Below, in pieces: positions 1 to 7,475 of a stretch of 43,168 nt of DNA (position 1 is the first letter of the stretch; the number at the start of each line of letters is the position of its first letter). Both the position numbers and the translations under genes were made by a program. Where the stretch lies: the NCBI GenBank assembly GCA_964405975.1, contig CAYOPW010000017.1, positions 1 to 43,168 of the forward strand, read 5' to 3'. Below the pieces are notes generated by a model. The model saw only the letters and a program-made list of their open reading frames with translations, was not told where the DNA came from and made no database searches. The stretch is from Hyphomicrobium_A sp964405975 (GTDB lineage Bacteria; Pseudomonadota; Alphaproteobacteria; Rhizobiales; Hyphomicrobiaceae).

Positions 1-319
1 CTTTCGCAATGTCGGTTGCTTCTTCGATATAGAGGCGCGACACGAGCTTGCCGGCAGGGCCAGTCTGGTGAGTGACAAGCTTTTTGCCAAGTAGCTCCTC
101 GGCGGCGCGTTCGATCTCCGTGTCGTCCGAGCACACTTTGATGCCCCCGGCCTTGCCGCGTGCTCCGGAATGGATCTGAGCTTTGACGACCCACTTGTTG
201 CCGCCGATCTCGGTGGCCCGGTACGTCGCCTGCTCAGGGCTATAGGCAAGAGCGCCGCGTGCTAACGGTACTCCGAATTTGGCGAGCAGCTCTTTCGCCT
301 GATACTCGTGAATGTCCAT
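1..319 (-). CDS. mtkA: Malate--CoA ligase (malate thiokinase) beta subunit, N-terminal part
   Basis: Only the first ~106 residues are present; the gene runs off the left edge. The start ATG (complement of 317-319) gives MDIHEYQAKELLAKFG, the typical opening of the ATP-grasp beta subunit of succinyl-CoA synthetase and malate thiokinase, followed by AKAQIHSGARGKAGG-like sequence (here VKAQIHSGARGKAGG) of the nucleotide-binding fold. A GGGAG ribosome binding site lies about 9 nt upstream. It follows mcl after 29 bp on the same strand, so the two are probably co-transcribed. Malate thiokinase makes malyl-CoA from malate in the serine cycle and malyl-CoA lyase splits it, so the context favours mtkA. 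The N-terminus alone cannot exclude sucC of the TCA cycle. Confidence 0.85.
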   Translation of the reverse strand, partial: MDIHEYQAKELLAKFGVPLARGALAYSPEQATYRATEIGGNKWVVKAQIHSGARGKAGGIKVCSDDTEIERAAEELLGKKLVTHQTGPAGKLVSRLYIEEATDIAK

Positions 320-348
320 GAATATGGCTCCCTAGAATAGAAGGTTTC

Positions 349-1305
349 TCAGCTGGCGCGGGCGGCGTCGGCGGCCTTGATGGCGGCGGCGGTGGCAAGG
401 AGGTTTTTCGCCATTTTCTCTGATGCTGCGTCGATCATCTTGCCGTCGAGCGAAGCAGCACCTTTGCCTTGAGCTTCGGCTTCCTTGAGCGCCACGAGGA
501 TGCGTTCTGCGCGCTCGACTTCTTTCGCCATCGGCGAAAACACGGCGTTGGCGAGCTCGATCTGCGAGGGGTGAATGGCCCACTTGCCCTCGATGCCGAG
601 TGCTGCGGCGCGCTTGGCGCCCGCCGTGTAGCCATCGGGATCGGAGAAATCTCCGAACGGTCCATCGATCGGCCGCAGTCCATAGGCGCGGCAGGCAACC
701 GTCATACGCGACAGCGCGAAGTGCCACTGATCACCGGGATAGTCGGGATTGAGACCGCCGATGACAACGGTGCGCGCCTTGTTGAACGCGGCATAATCGG
801 CAACGCCGAAGTGCATCGCCTCAAGGCGGCTGGGCGCAGCGGCGATCGCCTCAACGTTCGCCATGCCCAATGGCGTTTCGATCAACGCTTCTGTGGCAAC
901 CTGGTTCTTGAGGCCCTTGGCTTCCTCGATCTGGCTCATCAAGCATTCAACCGCGTAGACGTCAGCCGGTACGCCTACTTTGGGGATCAAGATTGTATCA
1001 AGTTTAGATCCGGCCTGCTCCATGATGTCCACGACATCCCGATACATGTAATGGGTATCGAGGCCGTTGATACGAACGGAGACCGTCTTGCCCGCGCCCT
1101 TCCAGTCGATGTCGTTCAACGCCTGAATGATGTTCTTTCTTGCCTGCTCCTTGTCGGGCGGCGCAACCGCATCCTCGCAATCGAGAAAGACATAGTCGGC
1201 CGCGCTCGCGGCCGCCTTCTCGATCATCGTTGCGTTGGAGCCCGGCACGGCAAGCTCGCTGCGCTGCAGGCGAGACTTGCGAAGGGGATAGAGTGTGTAA
1301 CTCAT
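349..1305 (-). CDS. mcl: Malyl-CoA lyase (HpcH/HpaI aldolase superfamily)
   Basis: A 318-residue protein of the CitE/HpcH aldolase family. It cleaves malyl-CoA to acetyl-CoA and glyoxylate in the serine cycle; some family members also act on beta-methylmalyl-CoA. Visible family marks are LDCEDAV at 41-47, the substrate-binding Arg in SVRING (about R78), the metal ligand Glu in LIETPLG (about E143), the Asp in HFGVADY (about D170), and the C-terminal KWAIHPSQIE motif. The length fits the family. The ATG at 1305 is preceded by GAGGAA about 10 nt upstream. It lies between sgaA (upstream, with a terminator-like hairpin between) and mtkA (29 bp downstream), the usual serine-cycle grouping. Citrate lyase beta subunit is less likely given these neighbours. 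Confidence 0.95.
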   Translation of the reverse strand: MSYTLYPLRKSRLQRSELAVPGSNATMIEKAAASAADYVFLDCEDAVAPPDKEQARKNIIQALNDIDWKGAGKTVSVRINGLDTHYMYRDVVDIMEQAGSKLDTILIPKVGVPADVYAVECLMSQIEEAKGLKNQVATEALIETPLGMANVEAIAAAPSRLEAMHFGVADYAAFNKARTVVIGGLNPDYPGDQWHFALSRMTVACRAYGLRPIDGPFGDFSDPDGYTAGAKRAAALGIEGKWAIHPSQIELANAVFSPMAKEVERAERILVALKEAEAQGKGAASLDGKMIDAASEKMAKNLLATAAAIKAADAARAS

Positions 1306-1413
1306 TGCTGGCGTTTCCTCTGCGTTGTTTTAGTTAGTTATTTCATAGTCTTAACGGTCTCAGACCTTGGCCATTCCGAGTAAGCCAAAGCCCAACAATC
1401 TTCGATGTATGCG

Positions 1414-1439
1414 AAAAGACGGTGCTTAAGAGCGCCGTC
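1414..1439 (-). terminator. Rho-independent terminator or attenuator after sgaA
   Basis: On the minus strand, just past the sgaA stop, the sequence forms a GACGGCGC / GCACCGTC stem (one C-A mismatch) around a 6-nt loop, followed directly by TTTT. It is short and imperfect, so it may terminate only partly. It lies 109 bp before the mcl start codon. Confidence 0.6.
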
Positions 1440-1448
1440 CAAATCGCG

Positions 1449-2663
1449 TTAGCTTGCAAGCTTCAGCCGCGCCTCCGGGCGGCTCGTGGTCGAGGCCGTG
1501 GTGGTTTCACGGAAATACTCGACGGCTGCGCCCGTGCCCGAACCTGGTGCAACCTCGATATCGCAGTCGCGCATCGCCATTTCCGTACCGAACAACGCAC
1601 TTCCTACCATAATCTCGTCGAGTGCGCCGAGGTGACCTATGCGGAAGACTTTGCCGGCGACCTTGGTCAGGCCAACGCCGAGCGAAAGGTTGTAACGGAA
1701 GTAGGCCGTCCTCACGACTTCCGCGCTGTCGATGCCTTCGGGTACGCCAATGGCGGTAACCGTGTTGGAATACCACTTCGGATCTTCGGCGCACAGCTTC
1801 AGGCCCCATGCGTCGACGGCCCTGCGAACACCCTCAGCGAGCCGGTTGTGGCGTGCGAAGACGTTATCGAGCCCTTCGCCGAGCAACAGATCGAGTGAAG
1901 CCCTTAGGCCGCGTAGCAACTGCGTGGCCGGCGTGTAGGGGAAGTAACCGTTGTCGTTGTGTTTGACCATGTCCTCAAACGAGAAGAAGCAGCGCTCCAT
2001 CTTGGAGGATTTATGCGCTTCGAGCGCCTTGTCACTCACTGCGAGGATGCCGAGTCCTGTCGGCAGCATGAAGCCCTTTTGCGAACCCGACACGCACAAA
2101 TCGACGCCCCACTCGTCCATGCGAAAATCGATGCAGCCGACCGAGCTCACACCGTCGACGAACAATAGCGCTGGGTGGCCGGCATCATTGAGCGCCTTGC
2201 GCACTGCGGCAATGTCACTCGTTACGCCTGTTGCCGTTTCATTGTGGGTGGCAAAGACCGCCTTGATCTCGTGGTTCTTGTCGGCGGCGAGGACCTCGGC
2301 GTACTTTTCAACCGGCACGCCTTTGCCCCAGTCCTCTTCGAAGACTTGGACGTTTAGCCCGAGGCGCTTGGCCATATCGACCCACAACATCGAGAACTGG
2401 CCGAAACTGCTCATCAGCACCTTGTCGCCGCGATTGAGGGTGTTGGAGATCGCTGATTCCCAAGCGCCGGTGCCGGAAGAGGGATAAATGAAAACGCGTC
2501 CTTTGGTGAGCTTGAACGCTTTCTTGAGGTCTTCGAACAGGGGCAATGTAAAGTTGCCGAAATCCGGTGCGCGCATGTCTTCCATGCGGATGTCCATTGC
2601 CGATCGGACAGCCTCGGGAATATTCGTAGGTCCCGGAATAAAAAGATGCGTCGCAACGAGCAT
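1449..2663 (-). CDS. sgaA: Serine--glyoxylate aminotransferase
   Basis: A PLP-dependent class V aminotransferase of 404 residues. It converts glyoxylate plus serine into glycine plus hydroxypyruvate, the step that feeds glycine back into the serine cycle. The N-terminus has the family motif FIPGPTNIPEAV. PSSGTGAWE lies at about 61-69, the PLP-ring Asp in LFVDGVSS is near D170, and the Schiff-base Lys in SGSQKGF is near K196. The reading frame stays open upstream to 2750, but the ATG at 2663 is chosen because AGGAGGA sits 8 nt before it and the protein then begins exactly where the family does. It heads a minus-strand group with mcl and mtkA. About 400 bp of upstream non-coding DNA contains two dyads that could be operators. 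Confidence 0.95.
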   Translation of the reverse strand: MLVATHLFIPGPTNIPEAVRSAMDIRMEDMRAPDFGNFTLPLFEDLKKAFKLTKGRVFIYPSSGTGAWESAISNTLNRGDKVLMSSFGQFSMLWVDMAKRLGLNVQVFEEDWGKGVPVEKYAEVLAADKNHEIKAVFATHNETATGVTSDIAAVRKALNDAGHPALLFVDGVSSVGCIDFRMDEWGVDLCVSGSQKGFMLPTGLGILAVSDKALEAHKSSKMERCFFSFEDMVKHNDNGYFPYTPATQLLRGLRASLDLLLGEGLDNVFARHNRLAEGVRRAVDAWGLKLCAEDPKWYSNTVTAIGVPEGIDSAEVVRTAYFRYNLSLGVGLTKVAGKVFRIGHLGALDEIMVGSALFGTEMAMRDCDIEVAPGSGTGAAVEYFRETTTASTTSRPEARLKLAS

Positions 2664-3060
2664 TGTGTATTTCCTCCTGATTGCCGTCAGATCTTGTGAT
2701 TTTTTCGCCGAGTGCGCAGTTCTACTTGTCCATCGCGACCGATACCGCATACTTGCGCCGATCCGCAGTCTCTATCCCGCGTTAACAATCGTTTCGCACA
2801 CGGAACATCGCGTCCTGTCCGCCCTGGCGCAACACCCTATCGGGCAACAACTTAGCGCTGCCGGGTAGTTGTTCAGCCGGCCAGATGGGTAGGTAATACC
2901 CACTCTTAACGCTGCGAGAATATCCCACATGTTAAGATGAGATATGCTTGGCGTTGCTTCGCCGCGATCCTTGGATACTCTTCTAGCCGCATGCCGCGGT
3001 GTCGCCAAGCGGGTCGGCGCTTACGCCGCGGCCTGAGCCGGCAAATGCCCTCGCATCGGT
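2664..3060. promoter_or_regulatory. 397-bp non-coding region upstream of sgaA with two inverted repeats
   Basis: No convincing gene lies here. Two dyads are visible: AACAACT (2846-2852) with AGTTGTT (2867-2873), and TGGGTA (2886-2891) with TACCCA (2897-2902). Both are about 180-240 bp upstream of the sgaA start. This is the natural place for the serine-cycle promoter and its regulator site. In Methylobacterium the serine-cycle operon is controlled by the LysR-type regulator QscR, but I cannot assign these dyads to any protein. Confidence 0.4.
2672..2678 (-). promoter_or_regulatory. Ribosome binding site of sgaA
   Basis: The minus strand reads AGGAGGA, a near-perfect anti-16S match, ending 8 nt before the ATG at 2663. 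It decides the start against the longer upstream-open frame. Confidence 0.85.
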
Positions 3061-3717
3061 TCAGCGCTGGTCTTTGGTGGCGGACATGTAAAGGGCGACG
3101 GCCATCGCTCGGTTGCTAACGCCAAGCTTATCGTAGAGGTTCTTAAGGTGATACTTGACCGTATTCTGTGAAATGCCGATGCGCGAGGCGATTTGCAGAT
3201 TGGTCCAGCCATTGGCGAGCGCTGTGAGCAGTTCGCGTTCGCGCCCCGTCAGCTCTTTCAAGGGATCGCTCGTGAGCACCTGCATATCGATGTAGGGCAA
3301 TGACATGCGCCCCCGTGCGACCGCAGCGATGGTGTCAACGAGAATGGCCGGCTCATCGCTCTTGGAAATGAATCCCCACGCACCCAGCCGCACAGACTGC
3401 CGCAACACATCGATGCCTGGCTCGCCTGTGTAAACAATGACGCGCACTCCTGAATGCCGGCGCTTGAGCGCAGACAGCACGTCGGCGCCATTCATGTCGG
3501 GCAGCGCCCAGCCGACCACCGCAATGTCGATGGCAAGCTTATCAGTGAGTTCGAGGAATTCGCCGCCGGTGTGAGACATACCGACGACTTGGAAGCGTCC
3601 ATCACGTCCGATGAAATCCTGCAAGCCAGAGCGTACGACCGGGTTTTTGTCCGCGATCGCAATCTTAGGGCGCTTTGCGGCCGCCTCGTATTCGGACTGC
3701 GGTTCTGTCATGGGCAT
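3061..3717 (-). CDS. NarL/LuxR-type response regulator with degenerate receiver
   Basis: The N-terminal receiver domain is followed by a LuxR-type helix-turn-helix (LTGRERELL ... NTVKYHLKNLYDKLGVSN). The receiver keeps the Thr (VIVYTGEP) and the Lys (GFISKSDEP). The phosphoacceptor Asp expected in the DxxLPDMNG segment is Gly instead (VVGWALPDMNG; GGC codon, complement of 3511-3513). The acidic pair is reduced to IADKNP with one Asp. It therefore probably works without classical phosphorylation. No histidine kinase is adjacent. The start is uncertain: ATG at 3717, ATG at 3711 or GTG at 3768, none with a clear ribosome binding site. It lies 18-70 bp downstream of the CDF transporter and about 400 bp upstream of sgaA, all on the same strand; a role in serine-cycle control is only a guess. 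Confidence 0.9.
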   Translation of the reverse strand: MPMTEPQSEYEAAAKRPKIAIADKNPVVRSGLQDFIGRDGRFQVVGMSHTGGEFLELTDKLAIDIAVVGWALPDMNGADVLSALKRRHSGVRVIVYTGEPGIDVLRQSVRLGAWGFISKSDEPAILVDTIAAVARGRMSLPYIDMQVLTSDPLKELTGRERELLTALANGWTNLQIASRIGISQNTVKYHLKNLYDKLGVSNRAMAVALYMSATKDQR

Positions 3718-3786
3718 AATCGTAGCATCTAAGGGCAAAGAATCGCGCGCCAGGATTGGTCGCGGCACGCAATTCGGCGCCCGCCT

Positions 3787-4701
3787 CTATACCTTCGCAG
3801 ACTCGTCGGGTGCTGCGGCATCGGAGCACGCACCGTGCTCAATCTCGACGGTTGCGTGAACAACGCTGTGGCGCAGCTTCAATCGCGCCTTAATGGCAGC
3901 AGCGATGTCCTCGGGCGGACAGGACTTTTGGTTTACACGCGCGTGCAGTGTCATCAAGCGGCGGTCCTCGGTCAAAGACCAAGCGTGGACGTGGTGTACG
4001 GATTCAACCTCCGGAATGGCCGCTACCAAATCTTTCTGGACCTCGCGCACATCGAGCCCGGGCGGCGCGCCTTCCAGAAGAATGTGGGCAGATTCCTTTG
4101 TAATCAGCCAAGCGCTTCGCAGGATCAGCAGCGTGATTAACATAGAAAGCAATGGATCGATGGGCATCCAGCCCGTCCATAGGATCACGACAGCCGCGAT
4201 GATCGCCGCAACCGACCCCAGCAGATCGCTGAGCACATGTAGTGCCGCAGCGCGCACATTGAGATTAGCCTCGCCGCCGCGCCGCAAGATCGTAAGCGTG
4301 ATGAAATTGACTACGAGCCCGGCCGCGGCGATCACCAGCATCAAGCCGCCCATGACCTCAACGGGTTCGAACAGCCGCGATACAGCTTCGTAGAGAATGG
4401 CAATCGAGATGAAAAACAGCAAAAGACCGTTGGTGAATGCTGTCAGCACCTGAAACCGGTCGAACCCATAGGTGCGCTTCCAGTCGGCAGGCCGCCTGGC
4501 TAATCGCACCGCCAGCCAAGCGAGCGCCAAAGCAGCGGTGTCGGTCAGCATGTGGCCGGCGTCGGCCAGAAGCGCCAGCGAGTCCGAAATGAAGCCACCG
4601 ACGGCTTCAGCGATCATAGTCACGGCTGTCAAGAGGCAGGCCCAAAAGAGCCTGCGCTCATTTAGCAGATTACCACTGGCGTGGTTGTGCTGGCTTCCCA
4701 T
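3787..4701 (-). CDS. Cation diffusion facilitator (zinc/divalent metal exporter)
   Basis: A 304-residue inner-membrane protein with six predicted transmembrane segments and a C-terminal cytoplasmic metal-binding domain (HHVHAWSLTEDRRLMTLHARV). The metal site is visible as ADAGHMLTD (D47, H50 and D54 region) in helix 2 and ALHVLSD (H155, D159) in helix 5, the ZitB/CzcD pattern that exports Zn2+ and related ions in exchange for protons. The N-terminus is His-containing (QHNHASG), as in ZitB relatives. Length is normal. It is followed on the same strand by the response regulator within 70 bp, so the two may share a transcript. The exact metal cannot be told from sequence. Confidence 0.93.
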   Translation of the reverse strand: MGSQHNHASGNLLNERRLFWACLLTAVTMIAEAVGGFISDSLALLADAGHMLTDTAALALAWLAVRLARRPADWKRTYGFDRFQVLTAFTNGLLLFFISIAILYEAVSRLFEPVEVMGGLMLVIAAAGLVVNFITLTILRRGGEANLNVRAAALHVLSDLLGSVAAIIAAVVILWTGWMPIDPLLSMLITLLILRSAWLITKESAHILLEGAPPGLDVREVQKDLVAAIPEVESVHHVHAWSLTEDRRLMTLHARVNQKSCPPEDIAAAIKARLKLRHSVVHATVEIEHGACSDAAAPDESAKV

Positions 4702-4919
4702 TTCCGGCCTAAGTCTGTTATCGCCACTCGATGCTCCTCAATAGTTAGCGCAAAGTGAGGCCGTCGTGGCGTTTGAGCAAAGCGCATACTGTGGCGTGGC
4801 TGTTGATGAGACATAAACGAGTTGCGGATGGCGCCTGCGTGTGTCCTCAGCATATTGTAAGAGCGGCCCGAACCAAAACGTCGTCACAGTCCGCTGAGAC
4901 GAGGACGAAAGAGATCTAA

Positions 4920-5918
4920 GTGTCACCAGCCGCCCGAGAAAATTTACGCTCACTTGCCTCTGCTGTGAAGGCGAGTGGCACGGCTGGTAACACCGACCAT
5001 CCCGTTGCAGCGTTTCTCCTTGTCACTATTTCCATGGCGCTGCTCGTCGGCATTGCCGCCGTGGGGCGAAAGGCGGCACTGTCGGGCGTGGACCCATTGC
5101 AGGCCCTCTTCTTCCGCAACTTCTTTTGTGTGATGTGGATGCTGCCGCTGTTCGCGTGGCGGGGCATGTCGCTTGTAAAGACGACCCAGTTCCGGCTCTA
5201 CGGAACACGCGTAGCATTGAGCTTCATCTCGATGACGGCGTTCTTCCAAGCGATTGCGCTGCTCCCAATTGGCGACGTGACGGCCATAAACTTCCTTTCG
5301 CCCCTGTTCGGCACTCTGTTTGCGATTCTTCTGCTCGGCGAGCATGTGGGTACGCGCCGGTGGACCGCGCTCGCCGTCGGTTTTCTCGGCGCTATGGTCA
5401 TCCTGCGGCCCGCGGGCTCGGCCTTTGGCTTTGGTCAGATCGCGGCGTTGACATCGGCTGTGGCGATTGGGGTCATTGGACCGCTCGTCAAGCAACTCAC
5501 CTCAACCGACGATGCTGATCGCATCGTGTTCATCACCAATCTCTTGCTAACGCCGCTGTCGCTTATCCCGGCGCTATTTGTGTGGACCTGGCCGCCTCTG
5601 GAACTTTGGCCCCTACTTGTACTGATGGGCCTTTTTGCGGTCCTGGGACACATGACACTAGTGCGCGGATACGCCGTTTCCGACGCCTCGCTCGTCATGA
5701 CTCTCAAGTTCAGCCGCCTGCCGTTCGCAGTGCTCGTTGGCTACTTGGCGTTCGGCGAGCTCATTGATGGCTGGACATGGGTCGGTGCAATCATCATTTT
5801 TGGTGCGGCTCTCTACGTTACGCATCGCGAGGCCCAACTAGCGCGCAAAAACAAGTTGATCGTGCCTGATGTGGACATCGATCCGCAGAGCCTGACGCCA
5901 TTGCGCTTGAAGGATTGA
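4920..5918 (+). CDS. EamA/DMT-family transporter
   Basis: A 332-residue drug/metabolite-transporter superfamily protein with about ten hydrophobic segments in two EamA halves. The first half contains FFRNFFCVMWMLPLFAW and IALLPIGDVTAINFLSPLF; the second ends in a FGELIDGWTWVGAIIIFGAALYV-like segment typical of the family. The start is GTG at 4920, after a purine-rich GAAAGAG stretch. It is divergent from the CDF gene across 218 bp. A strong hairpin follows the stop. The substrate is unknown; family members export amino acids, nucleotides or drugs. Confidence 0.9.
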   Translation: MSPAARENLRSLASAVKASGTAGNTDHPVAAFLLVTISMALLVGIAAVGRKAALSGVDPLQALFFRNFFCVMWMLPLFAWRGMSLVKTTQFRLYGTRVALSFISMTAFFQAIALLPIGDVTAINFLSPLFGTLFAILLLGEHVGTRRWTALAVGFLGAMVILRPAGSAFGFGQIAALTSAVAIGVIGPLVKQLTSTDDADRIVFITNLLLTPLSLIPALFVWTWPPLELWPLLVLMGLFAVLGHMTLVRGYAVSDASLVMTLKFSRLPFAVLVGYLAFGELIDGWTWVGAIIIFGAALYVTHREAQLARKNKLIVPDVDIDPQSLTPLRLKD

Positions 5919-5928
5919 GCGTTGCTGA

Positions 5929-5966
5929 AAAAATGAGGCTGCCGACTAGCAAATGTCGGCAGCCTC
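5929..5966 (-). terminator. Strong intrinsic terminator, mainly for the minus strand
   Basis: A perfect 12-bp stem (5935-5946 pairs with 5955-5966) closes an 8-nt loop. On the minus strand the stem is followed by A then six T residues, a classical Rho-independent terminator for the small gene at 5981-6271. On the plus strand it follows the EamA stop by 16 bp but lacks a U-tract, so it would act there only as a 3' stabilising hairpin. Confidence 0.85.
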
Positions 5967-5980
5967 AAGACCCCGCTGCC

Positions 5981-6271
5981 TCAACTTTTATTGAGGCGGC
6001 GAGCATGTTCTTGTCTGAACGTGTTGGCAAGATCCCAATTGACATCAGCGATCGCTTTTCTGGGGAGCGGTGCGTGCGTTTTTTTTGCCTTCCGCATCAT
6101 GTCCAGAACAGCAAACGCGTGCGTCCATATTTCGCCCAGATTTTCGGTCTTGGAAGGCCCATCTCGGATCATCCTTTCTTCATCGGCGATGCGGACGCAA
6201 ACGTAGAAAATGAAAGCGAACTGCAACGCGGACAGACAAATTTTTGCCCGCAACGCGAGCATCTTTTCCAC
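5981..6271 (-). CDS. Small protein of unknown function
   Basis: A 96-residue reading frame with no family I recognise. It has a short hydrophobic stretch (ALQFAFIFYVCVRI, about 15-28) and then a charged region (ADEERMIRDG, MRRKAKKTH-like, RQEHARRLNKS), so it could be a single-pass or peripheral membrane protein. Support comes from the strong intrinsic terminator that begins 14 bp after its stop in the correct orientation. The start may be the GTG at 6271 or the ATG at 6262. The overlapping plus-strand frame (5915-6337) has an unconvincing composition and no terminator of its own. Confidence 0.6.
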   Translation of the reverse strand: MEKMLALRAKICLSALQFAFIFYVCVRIADEERMIRDGPSKTENLGEIWTHAFAVLDMMRKAKKTHAPLPRKAIADVNWDLANTFRQEHARRLNKS

Positions 6272-6535
6272 CGCTTATGTGCGACATCGAAGGCGCAGGG
6301 CAGATACGTGTCCGCAACATTGCAAGATGGATTTTGAATCGCGCACCCGTCGTCGTCGGTCTGCGTGCGTGGCTCGTAGCCAAACCGGGACCCGTGTCGA
6401 AGGAGCAATGTTGCCTTGGCCGCGGCACTCCCTTACATGAGGCGGTAGCCTGCACGCTCCGAAGCTGCGCATGAAAGCGTTTTCTCTGAGTTGATCCAGC
6501 CCCTCCGCGTGATCAGGTGTGACCCGTAGAGCGGG

Positions 6536-7309
6536 ATGGCAGCAAGCATGATCGCTGACGCAGGAAGCTTTCTAAACCTCGATCAGGTGGCTGAAAGTCT
6601 GGGAATCAGCAGCTACGGCCTATCTGTGCTCAAGATTATTGGCGCCGACATTGTGCTGGCGGGTGACAACGCCGTCGTCATCGCGCTGGCATGCCGCACA
6701 CTTCCTCCGCGCCAGCGCGCAGTGGGCATCATCCTGGGCACGGCCGCAGCCGTTATCATGCGCATTTTGTTTACGATAGTCGTGGGAACGCTACTCGGCG
6801 TGCCCATTTTGGCGGTAGCTGGCGGCCTTATCCTATTCTGGATTGCCGTGAAGCTGCTCCTAGCCGAGGAGGTGAGTGAAGGAAGCGTACGCAGCGGCGA
6901 AACCTTGTGGGATGCCATAAAAACTATCGCTATCGCCGACGCTGTTATGAGTCTCGATAATATTCTTGCCATCGCCGGCGCAGCCAAGGGCGACTGGAGC
7001 CTGATTGTGATTGGGCTCCTCATCAGTATCCCGCTCGTCGTCGGTGGATCGACCCTCATCATGGCGCTTCTGTCGCGTTTCCCAGTGCTTGTATGGGGCG
7101 GAGCGGCGCTTCTGGGGTGGATCGCGGGCGAGCTCATCGCTGGTGAGAAGGTGCTGCAACCTTATGTGATGACGATCACCGACAAACTCGGAATCGAATT
7201 TCACACGTTCGAGCTTTGGTGTGCTGTGATCGGCGCTTCGTTCGTCGTAGCCGTAGGACTTCTTGTCATGAGAGCACGACGGAACGCGCAAAGTGGTAGT
7301 CCGGACTAG
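6536..7309 (+). CDS. TerC-family integral membrane protein (YjbE-like)
   Basis: A 257-residue membrane protein with about seven hydrophobic helices and the two TerC signatures, each with a membrane-embedded Asp: GADIVLAGDNAVVIAL near 36-51 and ADAVMSLDNILAIAGAAKG near 135-155. TerC/YjbE/YkoY proteins are linked to metal efflux (manganese in Bacillus) and to tellurite resistance; the transported ion here is not known. ATG at 6536 or the in-frame ATG at 6548 are both possible. It stands alone, with 264 bp upstream without a recognised gene or riboswitch. Confidence 0.9.
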   Translation: MAASMIADAGSFLNLDQVAESLGISSYGLSVLKIIGADIVLAGDNAVVIALACRTLPPRQRAVGIILGTAAAVIMRILFTIVVGTLLGVPILAVAGGLILFWIAVKLLLAEEVSEGSVRSGETLWDAIKTIAIADAVMSLDNILAIAGAAKGDWSLIVIGLLISIPLVVGGSTLIMALLSRFPVLVWGGAALLGWIAGELIAGEKVLQPYVMTITDKLGIEFHTFELWCAVIGASFVVAVGLLVMRARRNAQSGSPD

Positions 7310-7459
7310 CCGTCGCGACGTATGATGCGGTGCGGCATCGCGTCTGCCCGAAAGTCGAGACTTGGCGTGTGCGGTTCAACGCGCCAATATCTGCGGGATT
7401 GCGGCCCGCCGGCCCCTCGCCGTTCTAAGGAACTAGTGCCGTCAAAAAAGAGCGCTTAT

Positions 7460-7466
7460 GGGAGGA
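7460..7466 (+). promoter_or_regulatory. Ribosome binding site that fixes the ftfL start
   Basis: GGGAGGAA runs across these bases and ends about 9 nt before GTG at 7476. The in-frame ATG at 7458 lies inside this ribosome binding site, so it is unlikely to be the true start. Confidence 0.7.
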
Positions 7467-7475
7467 ATTCGAACT

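Noticed and set aside
469..1383. 304-residue plus-strand frame opposite mcl
   Set aside because: It is the antisense shadow of the well-supported mcl gene. Its product has no family features, and there is no independent ribosome binding site.
2772..3008. 78-residue minus-strand frame between sgaA and the response regulator
   Set aside because: Composition is arbitrary (many Arg/Cys/Ser), it has no ribosome binding site, and it covers the dyads of the likely promoter region.
5915..6337. 140-residue plus-strand frame after the EamA gene
   Set aside because: It overlaps the terminator stem and the minus-strand small gene; the composition looks random and no start signal is seen.
6272..6535. 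yybP-ykoY manganese riboswitch before the TerC gene
   Set aside because: Such riboswitches often precede TerC/YkoY genes, but the characteristic paired GGGGAGUAG and cross-over elements were not found in this stretch.
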